DNA from: Bacteriovorax sp. BSW11_IV
GTDB taxonomy: Bacteria > Bdellovibrionota > Bacteriovoracia > Bacteriovoracales > Bacteriovoracaceae
NCBI RefSeq assembly: GCF_000447755.1
Contig: NZ_AUNE01000046.1
Coordinates: 1 to 38,500, forward strand
DNA: 38,500 bases
Reading direction: 5' to 3'
Within the stretch, counting starts at the first letter, position 1. Each line of letters opens with the position of its first letter. The notes under the pieces were generated by a model that saw only the letters and a list, made by a program, of their open reading frames with translations, made no database searches and was not told where the DNA came from. Shown in pieces: positions 11,001 to 18,364 of the stretch. The translations under genes were made by a program, and so were the position numbers.

Positions 11001-13002
11001 GCTGGCCCCTGACAAAGGGAGTTTACAGTTGGCCTTTAATCCAACAAATGCCGGAGTTTATACAAAAGAAGTTACCATTCAGTATTTTGGTGGGAGAAAA
11101 ACTCTTGATGAGAATACTTTAGTGTATAGCAATACTAACTCTACAATTTCAATTAAGCTTTTCTTTGAGGCCACTGATGAGAATAAAACAATCTCATTGG
11201 GATCACAGGCCTATACAGTTTATTACGATACAGGAACTGAATCAGTCATTGAAACTTTGGATGGCGCGACTGAAAGTTATTCACTTGATGTTATGAAAAT
11301 GGTTCCCAATCAAACGGGGAATTTAAAGGCGATCAAAGGTTCTGAAGTTTATGCGAAAAAGAGATTTGTTGTTACAAACACAAGTCCTTACCCAATTAAT
11401 CGTGTCGATGCCATGATTAAAAGAACTCTAGACTCTTCAACTGTTGAAAACAGTGCCGGTGGATTAGGCTATTCATTAACTTCTAATACTTGTAGCAACA
11501 AGGCCCTACTGTCTGGGGAAAATTGTTACATTGATGTTAAGCTCAAGGCCTCAACTTCTGAGCCAGATTTATCAACTAGAATATTAGCTGTAACGTATGA
11601 AATTGCTGATAAGCAGTATCTCATATCTGCAATTAATCTGAACTTCCAGGCAGCAAGCCCTGCCAAGGTTAAAGTTGCAGGGGTTAACTCCGAGAGTATC
11701 AATAATGAGCTTGGTGGTGTTATCCAAGGCTCTTATCCTGTTAAGTTTGGATATTATCAAGATACGCTTCACCCGGTTCTCAATGATTCTCCTTTTCAAG
11801 AAATGTTGGTGCAAAATATTGTTCTAACTAATAACGTTGTTGAAAAAGCAAGTTTTCTTCATCAATACAGAACTTATGTTGGGAATATGAATGCAGTATT
11901 GCCAGCTGGTGCTTATGTCACAATGTATGATGATGGTGAAAATACTGTGTCTGCAACGAGAGCTTGTTTCTACGGAGACAATGAAGGCGGACCACTTCCA
12001 TCTGATGAGTGGGGCTTTAATCAGGACTCAGCATCCCCTTGTGTTTTAAAAGTATTGAAGAAATTTAATGATGACTTTATTGCACAAAAACTTCCTGCTG
12101 CATTTAACTATGTGAAGTTAACATTCTATAATAGTGGAAGATCATCAGTGGATAATCTCTATCTTCACTTTCAAGGTTTTGTGGAGCCCAATAGATCGAA
12201 TTCGACTGGTGATATTATGAATGTTGTTGCTACAGATGAAGGAGATCTTTCATTCTCATGGAACGACTATACTCCATCAAATCCAGGTTGGGGAGCAATT
12301 ACAGGTTATAGAGTTTTCTACAGTGCAACGAAAACAGCATTGAATAATCTGTTTGAAACATCAGCGAGTTTCACTGATACAACATCACCAGAAGTAGTTC
12401 TTAGTGGACTTGTTCCATCTCGTTACTATTATATTCGTATTGCCGCGAAGAGATTGTCTCCTGGTGGATCGACTTATCTATCTATTAGTAACATGACAAC
12501 TAGAGAAGTCGTCATACCTCCTCAAGATATGTTCTATGATTACGATCTTAAAGTTGTTGTCGATACGTATATTAGTCCTAAGAATAGTCCATTGTTTGGA
12601 ACTAAGAGTGAAGTGGTAACTGGTTGTGATAAAGAGATTTCAAACGTTGTTAAAAATGGCGCCATGATTCAGAAAAGAAAGAAGCTCGTAAACTCAACAG
12701 TTTTTGACGTTATAAAGAGTGATCCTTCTTTGAGTAATTATACTTATCAGGTTGTACCGCATTGGATGAGTGATCCTGTAACTGACATTGCTCCGATCTT
12801 TGCTCCAGTGTTTAACTGTTCTGAGACGACCGGGAATACACCAGATCTGATGACTTTTTATATGAAGAGTTGTTCTGATTGTAGTTGTAATCAATTGTCT
12901 AAGATCGATGGCGGGGATGGTGAGAACTTACCTCCATCAGCACTTTTCTACGTAGACGCTAACGCTTCAAGTGCTGCCCAGAGATGCTACTTTACTCAGT
13001 AA
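8092..13002 (+). CDS. Giant choice-of-anchor/Fn3 lipoprotein
   Basis: A 1636-aa lipoprotein starting at a GTG that directly follows the upstream stop codon, with AAGGGAG about 7 bases before it. The signal MKLSKILLLVLSFSLFAC places the lipidated cysteine at residue 18. The body holds repeated beta-sandwich modules. Several end in a Cys, then a turn rich in K, G or E, then Cys and an alternating strand: for example CASRLETKQKCYFKLSYSP near 106 and CSNKALLSGENCYIDVKL near 1136. This is the pattern of choice-of-anchor D/ASH (Hydin-like) repeats. A clear Fn3 module sits near residues 1375-1470 (GYRVFYSA, YYYIRIAAK). The C-terminus carries a cysteine cluster, SCSDCSC. No enzyme motif is visible. 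It is the third gene of the lipoprotein operon; a shared cell-surface role is inferred. Confidence 0.78.
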   Translation: MKLSKILLLVLSFSLFACKPADQEKVKVKTAGIFEPVEIEVQGGLDRGEFLIGSDPDVITISVQNNSTFPLTDLNLVFEEEESNAGVKFNPDEEGKSASPGYLGTCASRLETKQKCYFKLSYSPTISGNLKQIIFLKYKNLVDSKQETFELTMFAGEAASLVFTSEQINYSFGVIERSDREVFKQRLIIENAGGLTAKEMILDMINNPVSNSYQITENTCGNELKAKERCEMEVIFTPMNWGDGAPDGNIDQYYYSNISIPYIRDPYGKKSVLNAYFSVKSFNIKGLIKHAGLAVINFDDLIVGNFASKPFKIKNEGDKEAILHYIDIKNAGGVIIGSCVKVAGQDLLECRDPAQIAVAGASVALPTLPFKVRDVNNCITPYDSLNYSRDAEGAITDSSVIEVAGVVGDSQGQSCLFDLILHPSTTFETSGDFSGWTLTFVYDSTWKGFRDMMGVGGPSNFNVGTANYFSAAKINTAFFEYAGDNSYSNLDAADNGIFSYDLGRVSLISDAAYKQQAKFRLKNMGDNVAEVLSIRDGQNFNITDTSQNINNYYLSASHSGCAFVSPKGGECDVRFQIAPVASSNPDGILAKAEEDAQMFDDVPTETKKFYIEYKDGTTYNDDLTLRTNRIVEVKMKAKLVRKGFLVFEDTSSNQGVIPSNKIAGNTEYFHVKLKNVGTGPIPYIEAVNGKMMVRPNNNAYPFEIVDRPGPASGASKDCYELINFTPANHPISTTPYLGQLQPGENCTLSVRMKLRSTDIYAFSLYSEETSPEWERKFSVAKNGTSEAWEYYNYNGSDQLLSFKYYDGDGVSDPANGYYPTLENYGNFHTISGGTNGDYRVNIKFVSEGYIVPTNPFPSLIAILYRQPVSLPFLPVDGWGDSVAMKSVPLKWRDISKLTGAIPATFFSTAITHTASLMSTTHTTDYAYHGGTYPTGGSYTGAITLSRKGANINTGSINMIANNGDPEIGVTLAPDKGSLQLAFNPTNAGVYTKEVTIQYFGGRKTLDENTLVYSNTNSTISIKLFFEATDENKTISLGSQAYTVYYDTGTESVIETLDGATESYSLDVMKMVPNQTGNLKAIKGSEVYAKKRFVVTNTSPYPINRVDAMIKRTLDSSTVENSAGGLGYSLTSNTCSNKALLSGENCYIDVKLKASTSEPDLSTRILAVTYEIADKQYLISAINLNFQAASPAKVKVAGVNSESINNELGGVIQGSYPVKFGYYQDTLHPVLNDSPFQEMLVQNIVLTNNVVEKASFLHQYRTYVGNMNAVLPAGAYVTMYDDGENTVSATRACFYGDNEGGPLPSDEWGFNQDSASPCVLKVLKKFNDDFIAQKLPAAFNYVKLTFYNSGRSSVDNLYLHFQGFVEPNRSNSTGDIMNVVATDEGDLSFSWNDYTPSNPGWGAITGYRVFYSATKTALNNLFETSASFTDTTSPEVVLSGLVPSRYYYIRIAAKRLSPGGSTYLSISNMTTREVVIPPQDMFYDYDLKVVVDTYISPKNSPLFGTKSEVVTGCDKEISNVVKNGAMIQKRKKLVNSTVFDVIKSDPSLSNYTYQVVPHWMSDPVTDIAPIFAPVFNCSETTGNTPDLMTFYMKSCSDCSCNQLSKIDGGDGENLPPSALFYVDANASSAAQRCYFTQ

Positions 13003-13355
13003 TTAACGAGTATATTAGACACCGTTTTAAGTAAGAGTGGTTTATTAACTGGCTTACTTAAAATGGTGTACTTTTCACTGCAAATATCATCACCATCTAA
13101 GGCCGTAAGATGAATTATGGGGATACTGGGAAGCTTCTCATGAATCTTATTACCAAATCTAAGGCCATTTTCTTTATTTAGTCTTACGTCCATTAATATT
13201 AAAGAAGGAATATCGTTTTCGTGAAAAATTATATCTTCAAATTCACGCTCTGATATAAACCACTTCACACTATAGTCAAAATTTTGCTCAATAATTTTTT
13301 TTAAGAATAAACAAAAATCCTTATCATCATCTAAAATCCATATCTGTTTTTTCAT
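12996..13355 (-). CDS. Single-domain response regulator (CheY-like receiver)
   Basis: A 119-aa stand-alone receiver domain with no output domain. The expected residues are present: acidic pocket Asp9-Asp10, phospho-acceptor Asp56 in LILMDVRL, switch Thr84 in HLTAL and Lys101-Pro102 in LSKPV. GGAG lies 6 bases before the ATG. Its stop overlaps the stop of the giant lipoprotein gene by 7 bases, tail to tail, and its start faces the six-gene operon. No histidine kinase of normal form is in the window, although the protein at 15559-17136 looks like a degraded one. It could act as a CheY-like protein on a rotor or switch, or as a phosphorelay intermediate. The domain is certain; the partner is not known. 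Confidence 0.88.
   Translation of the reverse strand: MKKQIWILDDDKDFCLFLKKIIEQNFDYSVKWFISEREFEDIIFHENDIPSLILMDVRLNKENGLRFGNKIHEKLPSIPIIHLTALDGDDICSEKYTILSKPVNKPLLLKTVSNILVNY
13019..13069 (+). terminator. Long inverted repeat, probable 3' end of the lipoprotein operon
   Basis: Positions 13019-13035 pair with 13053-13069 over 17 base pairs (16 Watson-Crick and one G-U) around a 17-base loop. The element begins 17 bases after the giant lipoprotein stop and is followed by ACTTTTC, a short U-run. It lies entirely inside the C-terminal coding part of the convergent receiver gene. The one imperfect pair is G-U in plus-strand RNA but C-A in minus-strand RNA, so pairing favours the plus transcript. 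Confidence 0.5.
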
Positions 13356-13404
13356 ACTAACTCCGTAGGAATCTCTACTTTTATTAATGATAATAAATAT
13401 ATTT

Positions 13405-13427
13405 TGTGAAACTGTGAAAGATTGTGA
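13405..13427. repeat. Three TGTGA direct repeats between divergent genes
   Basis: TGTGA occurs at 13405-13409, 13413-13417 and 13423-13427, spaced 8 and 10 bases, which is close to one helical turn. They lie between the divergent receiver gene and the six-gene operon. They could be binding sites for a regulator of either side. The region is short and AT-rich, so chance cannot be excluded. Confidence 0.35.
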
Positions 13428-13454
13428 GAGAAATTCAAAAGACCAATGATATTA

Positions 13455-13472
13455 GGGAGGTATTTGCCTCCT
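13455..13472 (+). promoter_or_regulatory. Hairpin enclosing the only strong Shine-Dalgarno of the six-gene operon
   Basis: GGAGG (13456-13460) can pair with CCTCC (13467-13471) around a six-base loop, extended by a G-U pair. This is the only good ribosome binding sequence upstream of the operon's first gene. It is 17 bases from the first in-frame TTG and 47 bases from the first ATG. A role in translational control is possible but not shown. Confidence 0.35.
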
Positions 13473-13507
13473 ATTAATTGAATATTGTGATTGTTAAGAT
13501 TCTTCAT

Positions 13508-14968
13508 ATGAGAAGCGCTCTAATACTCGTCATATTCATGTTTTCATTTTTCACTTTCGCAAATGAAAGTTCATCAACTACTTCAAATGAAATTCAAAAC
13601 TCAGAAAAAAAATCTGATCAAAAAGTAGATGAAAAGCAGGAAAAAAAAGAAGAAGAAATCATTGAAAAGAAAATGATCACCTTCGACATCACAAAGTTAA
13701 AAGACATGTCGATGAATGAAGTTTCTTTTATTCGAAAAAGTATTGTTGAGGCCGTATTTGCTGCAAAGATTTTTGAAATAACATTCGGTCATGTTGATAG
13801 CAAAATTGGAAAAAACAAAACATGGTATGAAATTAGCGTGTCACATAAAAGAGAAGACAACGGTCTTAGTCATATTGAATTTTATTTTAAAGAGAAGCCT
13901 TCAAATCAATTGATTAATTACATCTCAGAAAGAAATTTACCCAAGGCCAAAGTTCAGTATCGTTCAAGAGTTTTAGTTTACAAACTGATGTTTGGAAAAT
14001 GGTTTGATGAAAAATCTGGAAAATTAATTAAGCCAGAGGTTATCAATATTAAAAATACTGTCTCTGAAAAAGAAACAGAGAATGAATCAGTAAATGAAAT
14101 CAATTCAGAACAAGAACAATTACAAGAAGAAGAGAGCGTAGATGACTTTTCGGAGTCAGGAATAAAGAAGAGTAAAAAAGACGCAAAAGAAGAAGAGAAA
14201 AAAGAAGATAAAAAAGTAAGTGCAGCGAAAAAACGAAAAGTTGAGATACAAAAATACGATGCGCCTAATTTGAATTTAGAGAAGGCAAAAGTAGAACAGA
14301 AAGTGAAGATAGAACCGGGACTCAAGTGGATGTCCCGTTTTGATTATGCGATAGGGTATCAGCAAGAAGCGGCGACTTCTAATATCGCCGTTACTAAAAA
14401 TGAATTCTTAGAAACTGAAACAAGTGTAGAACGTCTTGTTCTCAAATTTTCAACTAGCTTTAGAGTAGAACAGTGGATACAGCACTTCCATACAGGTGGA
14501 GTAATCTCCAGATCAATGTCTGAAGAAGAATATAAAATCAAACCACGAATAAATTTGTTTGGAAATTTTAATTATGATCTTTGGTCAAGTTCACTCTTTA
14601 TCGGATTAAACGTTGAGTATGATCGACTTGGCTTCATTACTGCTCCAGAGCGTGGGGGAGGGTTAAAGTCTATCACGAGTAATATCCTTTGGACTGGAAT
14701 TGGCATCAGATATATCGATAGCTTCAAAAATCATCTTGTCGCTTTTGAGGGAGATATTAAAAGAGCATTGATTGCAAATGCCGATCTTGTAGATGAAGCG
14801 GAAAGCGTGCCCTTAGATGGTAATAAATTACATCTACAAGGAAGAGTTTCTTTATACCAAGGATGGGGAATAGGTCTGAGTTATGAAATGATCAGCCTGT
14901 CTTCTGTTTCAAGCTTGAATTTAGATAATACGCACTCCATTTATGGATTGTACCTGACATACAACTAG
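13508..14968 (+). CDS. Periplasmic/outer-membrane protein with charged linkers and a C-terminal beta-barrel
   Basis: First gene of the six-gene operon; family not recognised. From the ATG at 13508 it has 486 residues. The signal peptide is MRSALILVIFMFSFFTFA. A Lys/Glu-rich stretch occupies about 20-55, and a small alpha/beta domain about 56-165, ending in YKLMFGKWFDEKSGKLI. A second charged linker runs from about 185 to 250. From about 270 to the end there are alternating strands with aromatic girdles (RFDYAIGY, NFNYDLWSSSLFIGLNVEY, YGLYLTYN), typical of an outer-membrane barrel. In-frame TTG (13478) and GTG (13487) starts exist, but neither has a ribosome site at normal distance; I chose the ATG because it gives a compact signal peptide. 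The low-complexity linkers could span the periplasm or bind peptidoglycan, which is inference. Confidence 0.72.
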   Translation: MRSALILVIFMFSFFTFANESSSTTSNEIQNSEKKSDQKVDEKQEKKEEEIIEKKMITFDITKLKDMSMNEVSFIRKSIVEAVFAAKIFEITFGHVDSKIGKNKTWYEISVSHKREDNGLSHIEFYFKEKPSNQLINYISERNLPKAKVQYRSRVLVYKLMFGKWFDEKSGKLIKPEVINIKNTVSEKETENESVNEINSEQEQLQEEESVDDFSESGIKKSKKDAKEEEKKEDKKVSAAKKRKVEIQKYDAPNLNLEKAKVEQKVKIEPGLKWMSRFDYAIGYQQEAATSNIAVTKNEFLETETSVERLVLKFSTSFRVEQWIQHFHTGGVISRSMSEEEYKIKPRINLFGNFNYDLWSSSLFIGLNVEYDRLGFITAPERGGGLKSITSNILWTGIGIRYIDSFKNHLVAFEGDIKRALIANADLVDEAESVPLDGNKLHLQGRVSLYQGWGIGLSYEMISLSSVSSLNLDNTHSIYGLYLTYN

Positions 14969-14978
14969 GTTGGTAAAT

Positions 14979-15575
14979 ATGGGTCTTAAAAATAAGTATG
15001 ATGAAATTTTTGAAACACTTGGGGCGAGTAGAACCGTTGTTGAAGATGAGATTGTTTACTACGGTAGTTATGCCAAAGATACAATTGCGACAAGTGATTT
15101 AGAGTTATTATCAAATGATATTAAGAAAAGATTTGCTAAACCTTTTGAAGGCGCACAGGCGAAACTGCAAATTGATATTTCAACATGTGTAGAAAAAATA
15201 AACGTAGCAAAGATTATGAATACGTTAGATTTTCTTTTGAAAACATTTAGCCGCTTTATTTTGATTAGTAAAAAGTTTACTCCGACAATAAAAGTGAGTG
15301 TAAATAATTCTACACTAAGCTTGAGAGTCGTTTCTGCAAAGGTTGAAAAAAAGTTATTTGATGTTTCACGCATTCAAGACCTTTTAGTACAGGAAAAAAA
15401 GAACTTTATGTCTGTATCTGGAAGCAAAATTAAAGCAACTGTAGATTTTAACGAAAAAAGAGAAGAGATGATCTTTTATTCAGAAACGAATCTAATGAAT
15501 GAAAGTAAGTTGAAAGTGAAAAATAAGAAAAAACAATTGCATTCAAGTGGAAGGACCAATGAAAGAAGTTTGTAA
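14979..15575 (+). CDS. Small cytoplasmic protein, possible degenerate ATPase-like fold
   Basis: About 198 residues, with no signal peptide or membrane span; not recognised. The ATG at 14979 has AGG 9 bases upstream, whereas the in-frame TTG at 14970 is too close to any ribosome site. Predicted order by eye: an N-terminal helix, a strand (KLQIDIS, 62-68), a helix (INVAKIMNTLDFLLKTFSRF, 74-93), then paired strands (TIKVSVNN, TLSLRVVSAK, 103-121). This order resembles the core of histidine-kinase ATPase domains without the nucleotide-binding N, D and G boxes. It shares that pattern with the C-terminus of the next protein. The C-terminal tail is rich in lysine. The last 17 bases overlap the next gene, indicating translational coupling. 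Confidence 0.7.
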   Translation: MGLKNKYDEIFETLGASRTVVEDEIVYYGSYAKDTIATSDLELLSNDIKKRFAKPFEGAQAKLQIDISTCVEKINVAKIMNTLDFLLKTFSRFILISKKFTPTIKVSVNNSTLSLRVVSAKVEKKLFDVSRIQDLLVQEKKNFMSVSGSKIKATVDFNEKREEMIFYSETNLMNESKLKVKNKKKQLHSSGRTNERSL

Positions 15576-17136
15576 AATCGCATTTAAATACATTTTAGTG
15601 GCGATGCTTACCTCAAATGTTAGTTTTGCTAACTGGGAAGTTGATGGGTTTAAAAAACTCGGAACGAATTCATTAGAATCAACTTCAAAAACATACACTG
15701 AGCTTCTAGGGAGCTTAGAGAAAAATGGTGTTGAGAACAAGAAGATTCAAGACAAAATCAAAACACTAAATTCAAGAATGTCAGTTGTATTTAATGAGTC
15801 AAAGAGTTTACTTGAACACATTTATACTTCTTTGAAAAAAGATGGAAACTTAGAGGCCATTTTAGCAAAAAGATATTTAGATTGGGCAAATAGTAGAACA
15901 GGTGCTGCCGATCTGAAAATGTTAAATACTCTTGAAGGTTACTTAGGACATCTTGAAAGGGAAATTGTTCAAAGCAATAGAATGTCTACAACTATTAAAG
16001 TGGAGTTCATGCAAAGCTTTCGAGGAATTGTTAATAAGATCAATGAAGCTCGCAAACTTGATGTGGCCGTCCGTGGAGATTTCGCTGTGGCCCTAGAGGC
16101 ATCTTTGAAAACAAGAGTTGCCAACACAATGAAATCAGTAAAGGCCGATACAATTAAGAAATTGGAAGATAATAGTACTAGAAATATTTTTGTCGTAACA
16201 GCGGCAGGGCTTGTTGTATTGCTCGCTGGAGTTATGATTCGCAATCGACGCTTGAAAAAGAAAAATGCTGAGCTAGAAAATCAAGATTGGGGTCCGTATA
16301 TCAGAAGAAAAACTATCGAAGGACAGAAAAAGGCCTACGAAAGTTTAAAAGATATTGGTGTGGCCATGGTTGAGTCCAATGGTGAAATCTCATACGGTAA
16401 TGCTCTTTTTAGTGAAATGTTTAAAGACACGTTTACAAAGAAGCAAAAATGGGAAGATTTCTTTGGTAAAAATTTCAAGCGCGAGAAAACATTAAAAGGA
16501 GTTCACTCTCTTTATAAGTATCTTGGTGACGTTACTAGTGATTACGTTGTTCAAGTTTCTCGTCCGAATGAACATGGAAAAAGAGCATGTTTCTTTGTTC
16601 GCTTTGACTCTACAGTTCTAGCAAAAATTGGTAGTGAGAGAGTTGCGACATTAGAAAAGATGAAAGTGAATGTCTTAGATATTCTTGATGATATTATTTC
16701 CAGAGAAAGTTCATTAAGAGGTAGTCAGTATATTGAATTTGCTGAAGTTGATTACGCAAATGATCTTTATGTTTATATGCCAGAGGATCATGCAAAGGCC
16801 ATTCTTGAAAAATCTCTAAAGGCCGTATTTTCGATTCAAAGCCTTAAGAAGAATACACGCAGAGCAATTCTTAACGTAAAAAGAAAAGATAAGTGCCTTG
16901 TGGTAAGTGCAGAACTTCCTGGTATTCACCTCGATGTTAAGGATTTCTCTCAGAAAATTATTGGGGATCAAACTTTGAGCAATATCATGCGCGAAGTAGA
17001 GCATTCAAATAGAAATTTTGAAATCACGACAGTTGTTAAAAACGTAAAAGTGAACGGTGAAAGAGCTGTATCATTTGAATTACTTGTTTCTGACCTGGAA
17101 AATGTAAAGGTAGAACAAAGGGAATTCTCGCTGTGA
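15559..17136 (+). CDS. One-span membrane protein: periplasmic helices, PAS-like and degenerate kinase-like cytoplasmic part
   Basis: 525 residues from the ATG at 15559, which has GGAAGGA about 3 bases upstream. A GTG at 15547 would only lengthen the signal peptide. Signal peptide about 1-24 (ending NVSFA), helical periplasmic region 25-205, membrane span about 210-227 (FVVTAAGLVVLLAGVMI), a basic RNRRLKKK stop-transfer, then a cytoplasmic part. Residues about 255-350 look PAS-like (IGVAMVESNGEISYGNALF). Residues about 360-490 follow the order of a kinase dimerisation helix and ATPase fold, with a N-box-like helix (HAKAILEKSLKAVF) and AELPGIHLDV where DxGxGI would be. The catalytic His, Asn and glycines are missing. 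The layout is that of a sensor kinase that has lost catalysis; it might be a structural or signalling subunit of the complex. The functional reading is inference. Confidence 0.75.
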   Translation: MKEVCKIAFKYILVAMLTSNVSFANWEVDGFKKLGTNSLESTSKTYTELLGSLEKNGVENKKIQDKIKTLNSRMSVVFNESKSLLEHIYTSLKKDGNLEAILAKRYLDWANSRTGAADLKMLNTLEGYLGHLEREIVQSNRMSTTIKVEFMQSFRGIVNKINEARKLDVAVRGDFAVALEASLKTRVANTMKSVKADTIKKLEDNSTRNIFVVTAAGLVVLLAGVMIRNRRLKKKNAELENQDWGPYIRRKTIEGQKKAYESLKDIGVAMVESNGEISYGNALFSEMFKDTFTKKQKWEDFFGKNFKREKTLKGVHSLYKYLGDVTSDYVVQVSRPNEHGKRACFFVRFDSTVLAKIGSERVATLEKMKVNVLDILDDIISRESSLRGSQYIEFAEVDYANDLYVYMPEDHAKAILEKSLKAVFSIQSLKKNTRRAILNVKRKDKCLVVSAELPGIHLDVKDFSQKIIGDQTLSNIMREVEHSNRNFEITTVVKNVKVNGERAVSFELLVSDLENVKVEQREFSL

Positions 17137-17756
17137 GAAAAACTTTAGCATTACTCATATTTATGAGCTCGAATGTGTTTGCTGCGGGAAACGGCTTTCA
17201 CGATGTTGTTAGTTTTAATATGGGAATGATTAGCCATTCTGTAACTGAGAATGAGAGTACACTTATTCAAACAGATGATAGTGTGCAAACTGAAGATACT
17301 TCTGCAGTGGCCGCGAGCTCAGCTGTATCAGCAATTAGTTTTAACCTTAATTGGGAATTTAAAACTGAACAAAAGAAATCATATTTTGTGCAGGCTTTTG
17401 TTCCAATGATGACTACCGGTGGTGCTGGTGTCTTCTTGGGTGGGGTTGGAATGAACTGGTATCTCAATGATATGGGTTCAAAATACACATATGTTCAAAA
17501 TGGAACAGAACTAACAATTATCCCTAAATTCAAATACTACTGGGGTGCCAGTACTGGAATTGGGTATGTTGTTTACAACACCGAATCAGCGAAGAAAAGT
17601 GATGTTTTCTTCGATTTAGGTGTTCATGGTGGCGGTGTGTACGGAATTGGTACGAACAGAGGAATTAAATTAGAAGTTGGTGCAAGTCGCGCTACAGGTG
17701 TGGCCACAACTGGAATAAAAATCGGATTCTTTTTAGGAATGACTCAATATTTATGA
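17133..17756 (+). CDS. Small outer-membrane beta-barrel-like protein
   Basis: 207 residues. The GTG start overlaps the upstream stop by 4 bases, with AAAGGGA about 10 bases before it. Signal peptide MRKTLALLIFMSSNVFAAG. The mature part shows repeated amphipathic strands separated by Gly/Asn turns: SAISFNLNWEFKT, SYFVQAFVPMM, VFLGGVGMNWYLN, ELTIIPKFKYYWGASTGIGY, GIKIGFFLGMTQYL. This is what a barrel of about eight strands looks like. It does not end in the usual aromatic residue, so a periplasmic beta-protein is possible. The family is not recognised. Overlap on both sides shows it belongs to the six-gene operon and is likely made together with its neighbours. Confidence 0.72.
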   Translation: MRKTLALLIFMSSNVFAAGNGFHDVVSFNMGMISHSVTENESTLIQTDDSVQTEDTSAVAASSAVSAISFNLNWEFKTEQKKSYFVQAFVPMMTTGGAGVFLGGVGMNWYLNDMGSKYTYVQNGTELTIIPKFKYYWGASTGIGYVVYNTESAKKSDVFFDLGVHGGGVYGIGTNRGIKLEVGASRATGVATTGIKIGFFLGMTQYL

Positions 17757-18364
17757 AAATTTTAACTTTTTTACTTTCTACATTTGTTGCTCTTGGTGCT
17801 TTTGCATCTGAGTTTAATATTAATAGTAATCCAAGTGATTGTGATGTTTTTATTATCGGTGAAAATGGTAAAAAGAATGCCGTTGGTAAAACTCCGTATA
17901 AAGGAAACTTGGAAAGCTTGAAATCAACGTATGGTTTGACTGGTACGATGCAAGTCGAGGTGTATAAACCAGGTTTTGAAGCATTTAATATTTCAGTGCC
18001 TCTCATTAGCAGCTCTGCAGTAAATTTAAATGCCAATTTAGAAGTAGAAAAAGATATTAAACTTACTCAAGATGTTGATCTTCTTGTAACGGATCTTTTT
18101 GATGTACTGAGAATGATGAGAATTAAAGATTTTTCATCAGCTTTTGCAAAATTGGATAAGCTAGAGGCAAAGTTTCCTCAATACTCAATCATTTATGAGA
18201 TGAAAGGATCAATCTCGTATATGCAAAAAGAGTTTAAAAAAGCATTAAATTACTACAGAAAAGCTTTCGGTATTAATCCGAAAAATAGAGAAGCATATAA
18301 GATGAAAGTTTATCTTGAGAAGAAGTTTCAAGTTGCTGGCGATGTTACTGGAGGTAACGGGTGA
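17753..18364 (+). CDS. Periplasmic PEGA-domain/TPR protein
   Basis: 203 residues. The ATG overlaps the upstream stop (ATGA), the classic sign of coupling. Signal peptide 1-19 (MKILTFLLSTFVALGAFAS). Residues about 20-95 match the PEGA surface-layer type domain: FNINSNPSDCDVFI, then GKTPYKGNL, then VEVYKPGFEAF. Residues about 110-183 form two or so tetratricopeptide-like helical hairpins (KDFSSAFAKLDKLEAKFPQY; the second has the typical ALNYYRKAFGINPKN). PEGA domains are small periplasmic or surface beta-modules, and TPRs are protein-docking platforms. In this operon it is a plausible bridge between the outer-membrane barrels and the inner-membrane components. The domain call is good; the bridging role is inferred. 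Confidence 0.8.
   Translation: MKILTFLLSTFVALGAFASEFNINSNPSDCDVFIIGENGKKNAVGKTPYKGNLESLKSTYGLTGTMQVEVYKPGFEAFNISVPLISSSAVNLNANLEVEKDIKLTQDVDLLVTDLFDVLRMMRIKDFSSAFAKLDKLEAKFPQYSIIYEMKGSISYMQKEFKKALNYYRKAFGINPKNREAYKMKVYLEKKFQVAGDVTGGNG

Noticed and set aside
1014-13002. Recently acquired island or mobile element carrying the giant lipoproteins
   Set aside because: No integrase, transposase, tRNA or flanking direct repeats, and base composition looks like the neighbouring genes.
13464-13481. Five-codon leader peptide (TTG to TGA) before the six-gene operon
   Set aside because: The spacing from GGAGG to this TTG is only about 3 bases and the peptide shows no attenuator-like codons.
13978-14325. 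115-aa minus-strand frame rich in Ser and Phe
   Set aside because: It is the complement of the Lys/Glu-rich linker of the barrel protein; no ribosome site and a low-complexity product.
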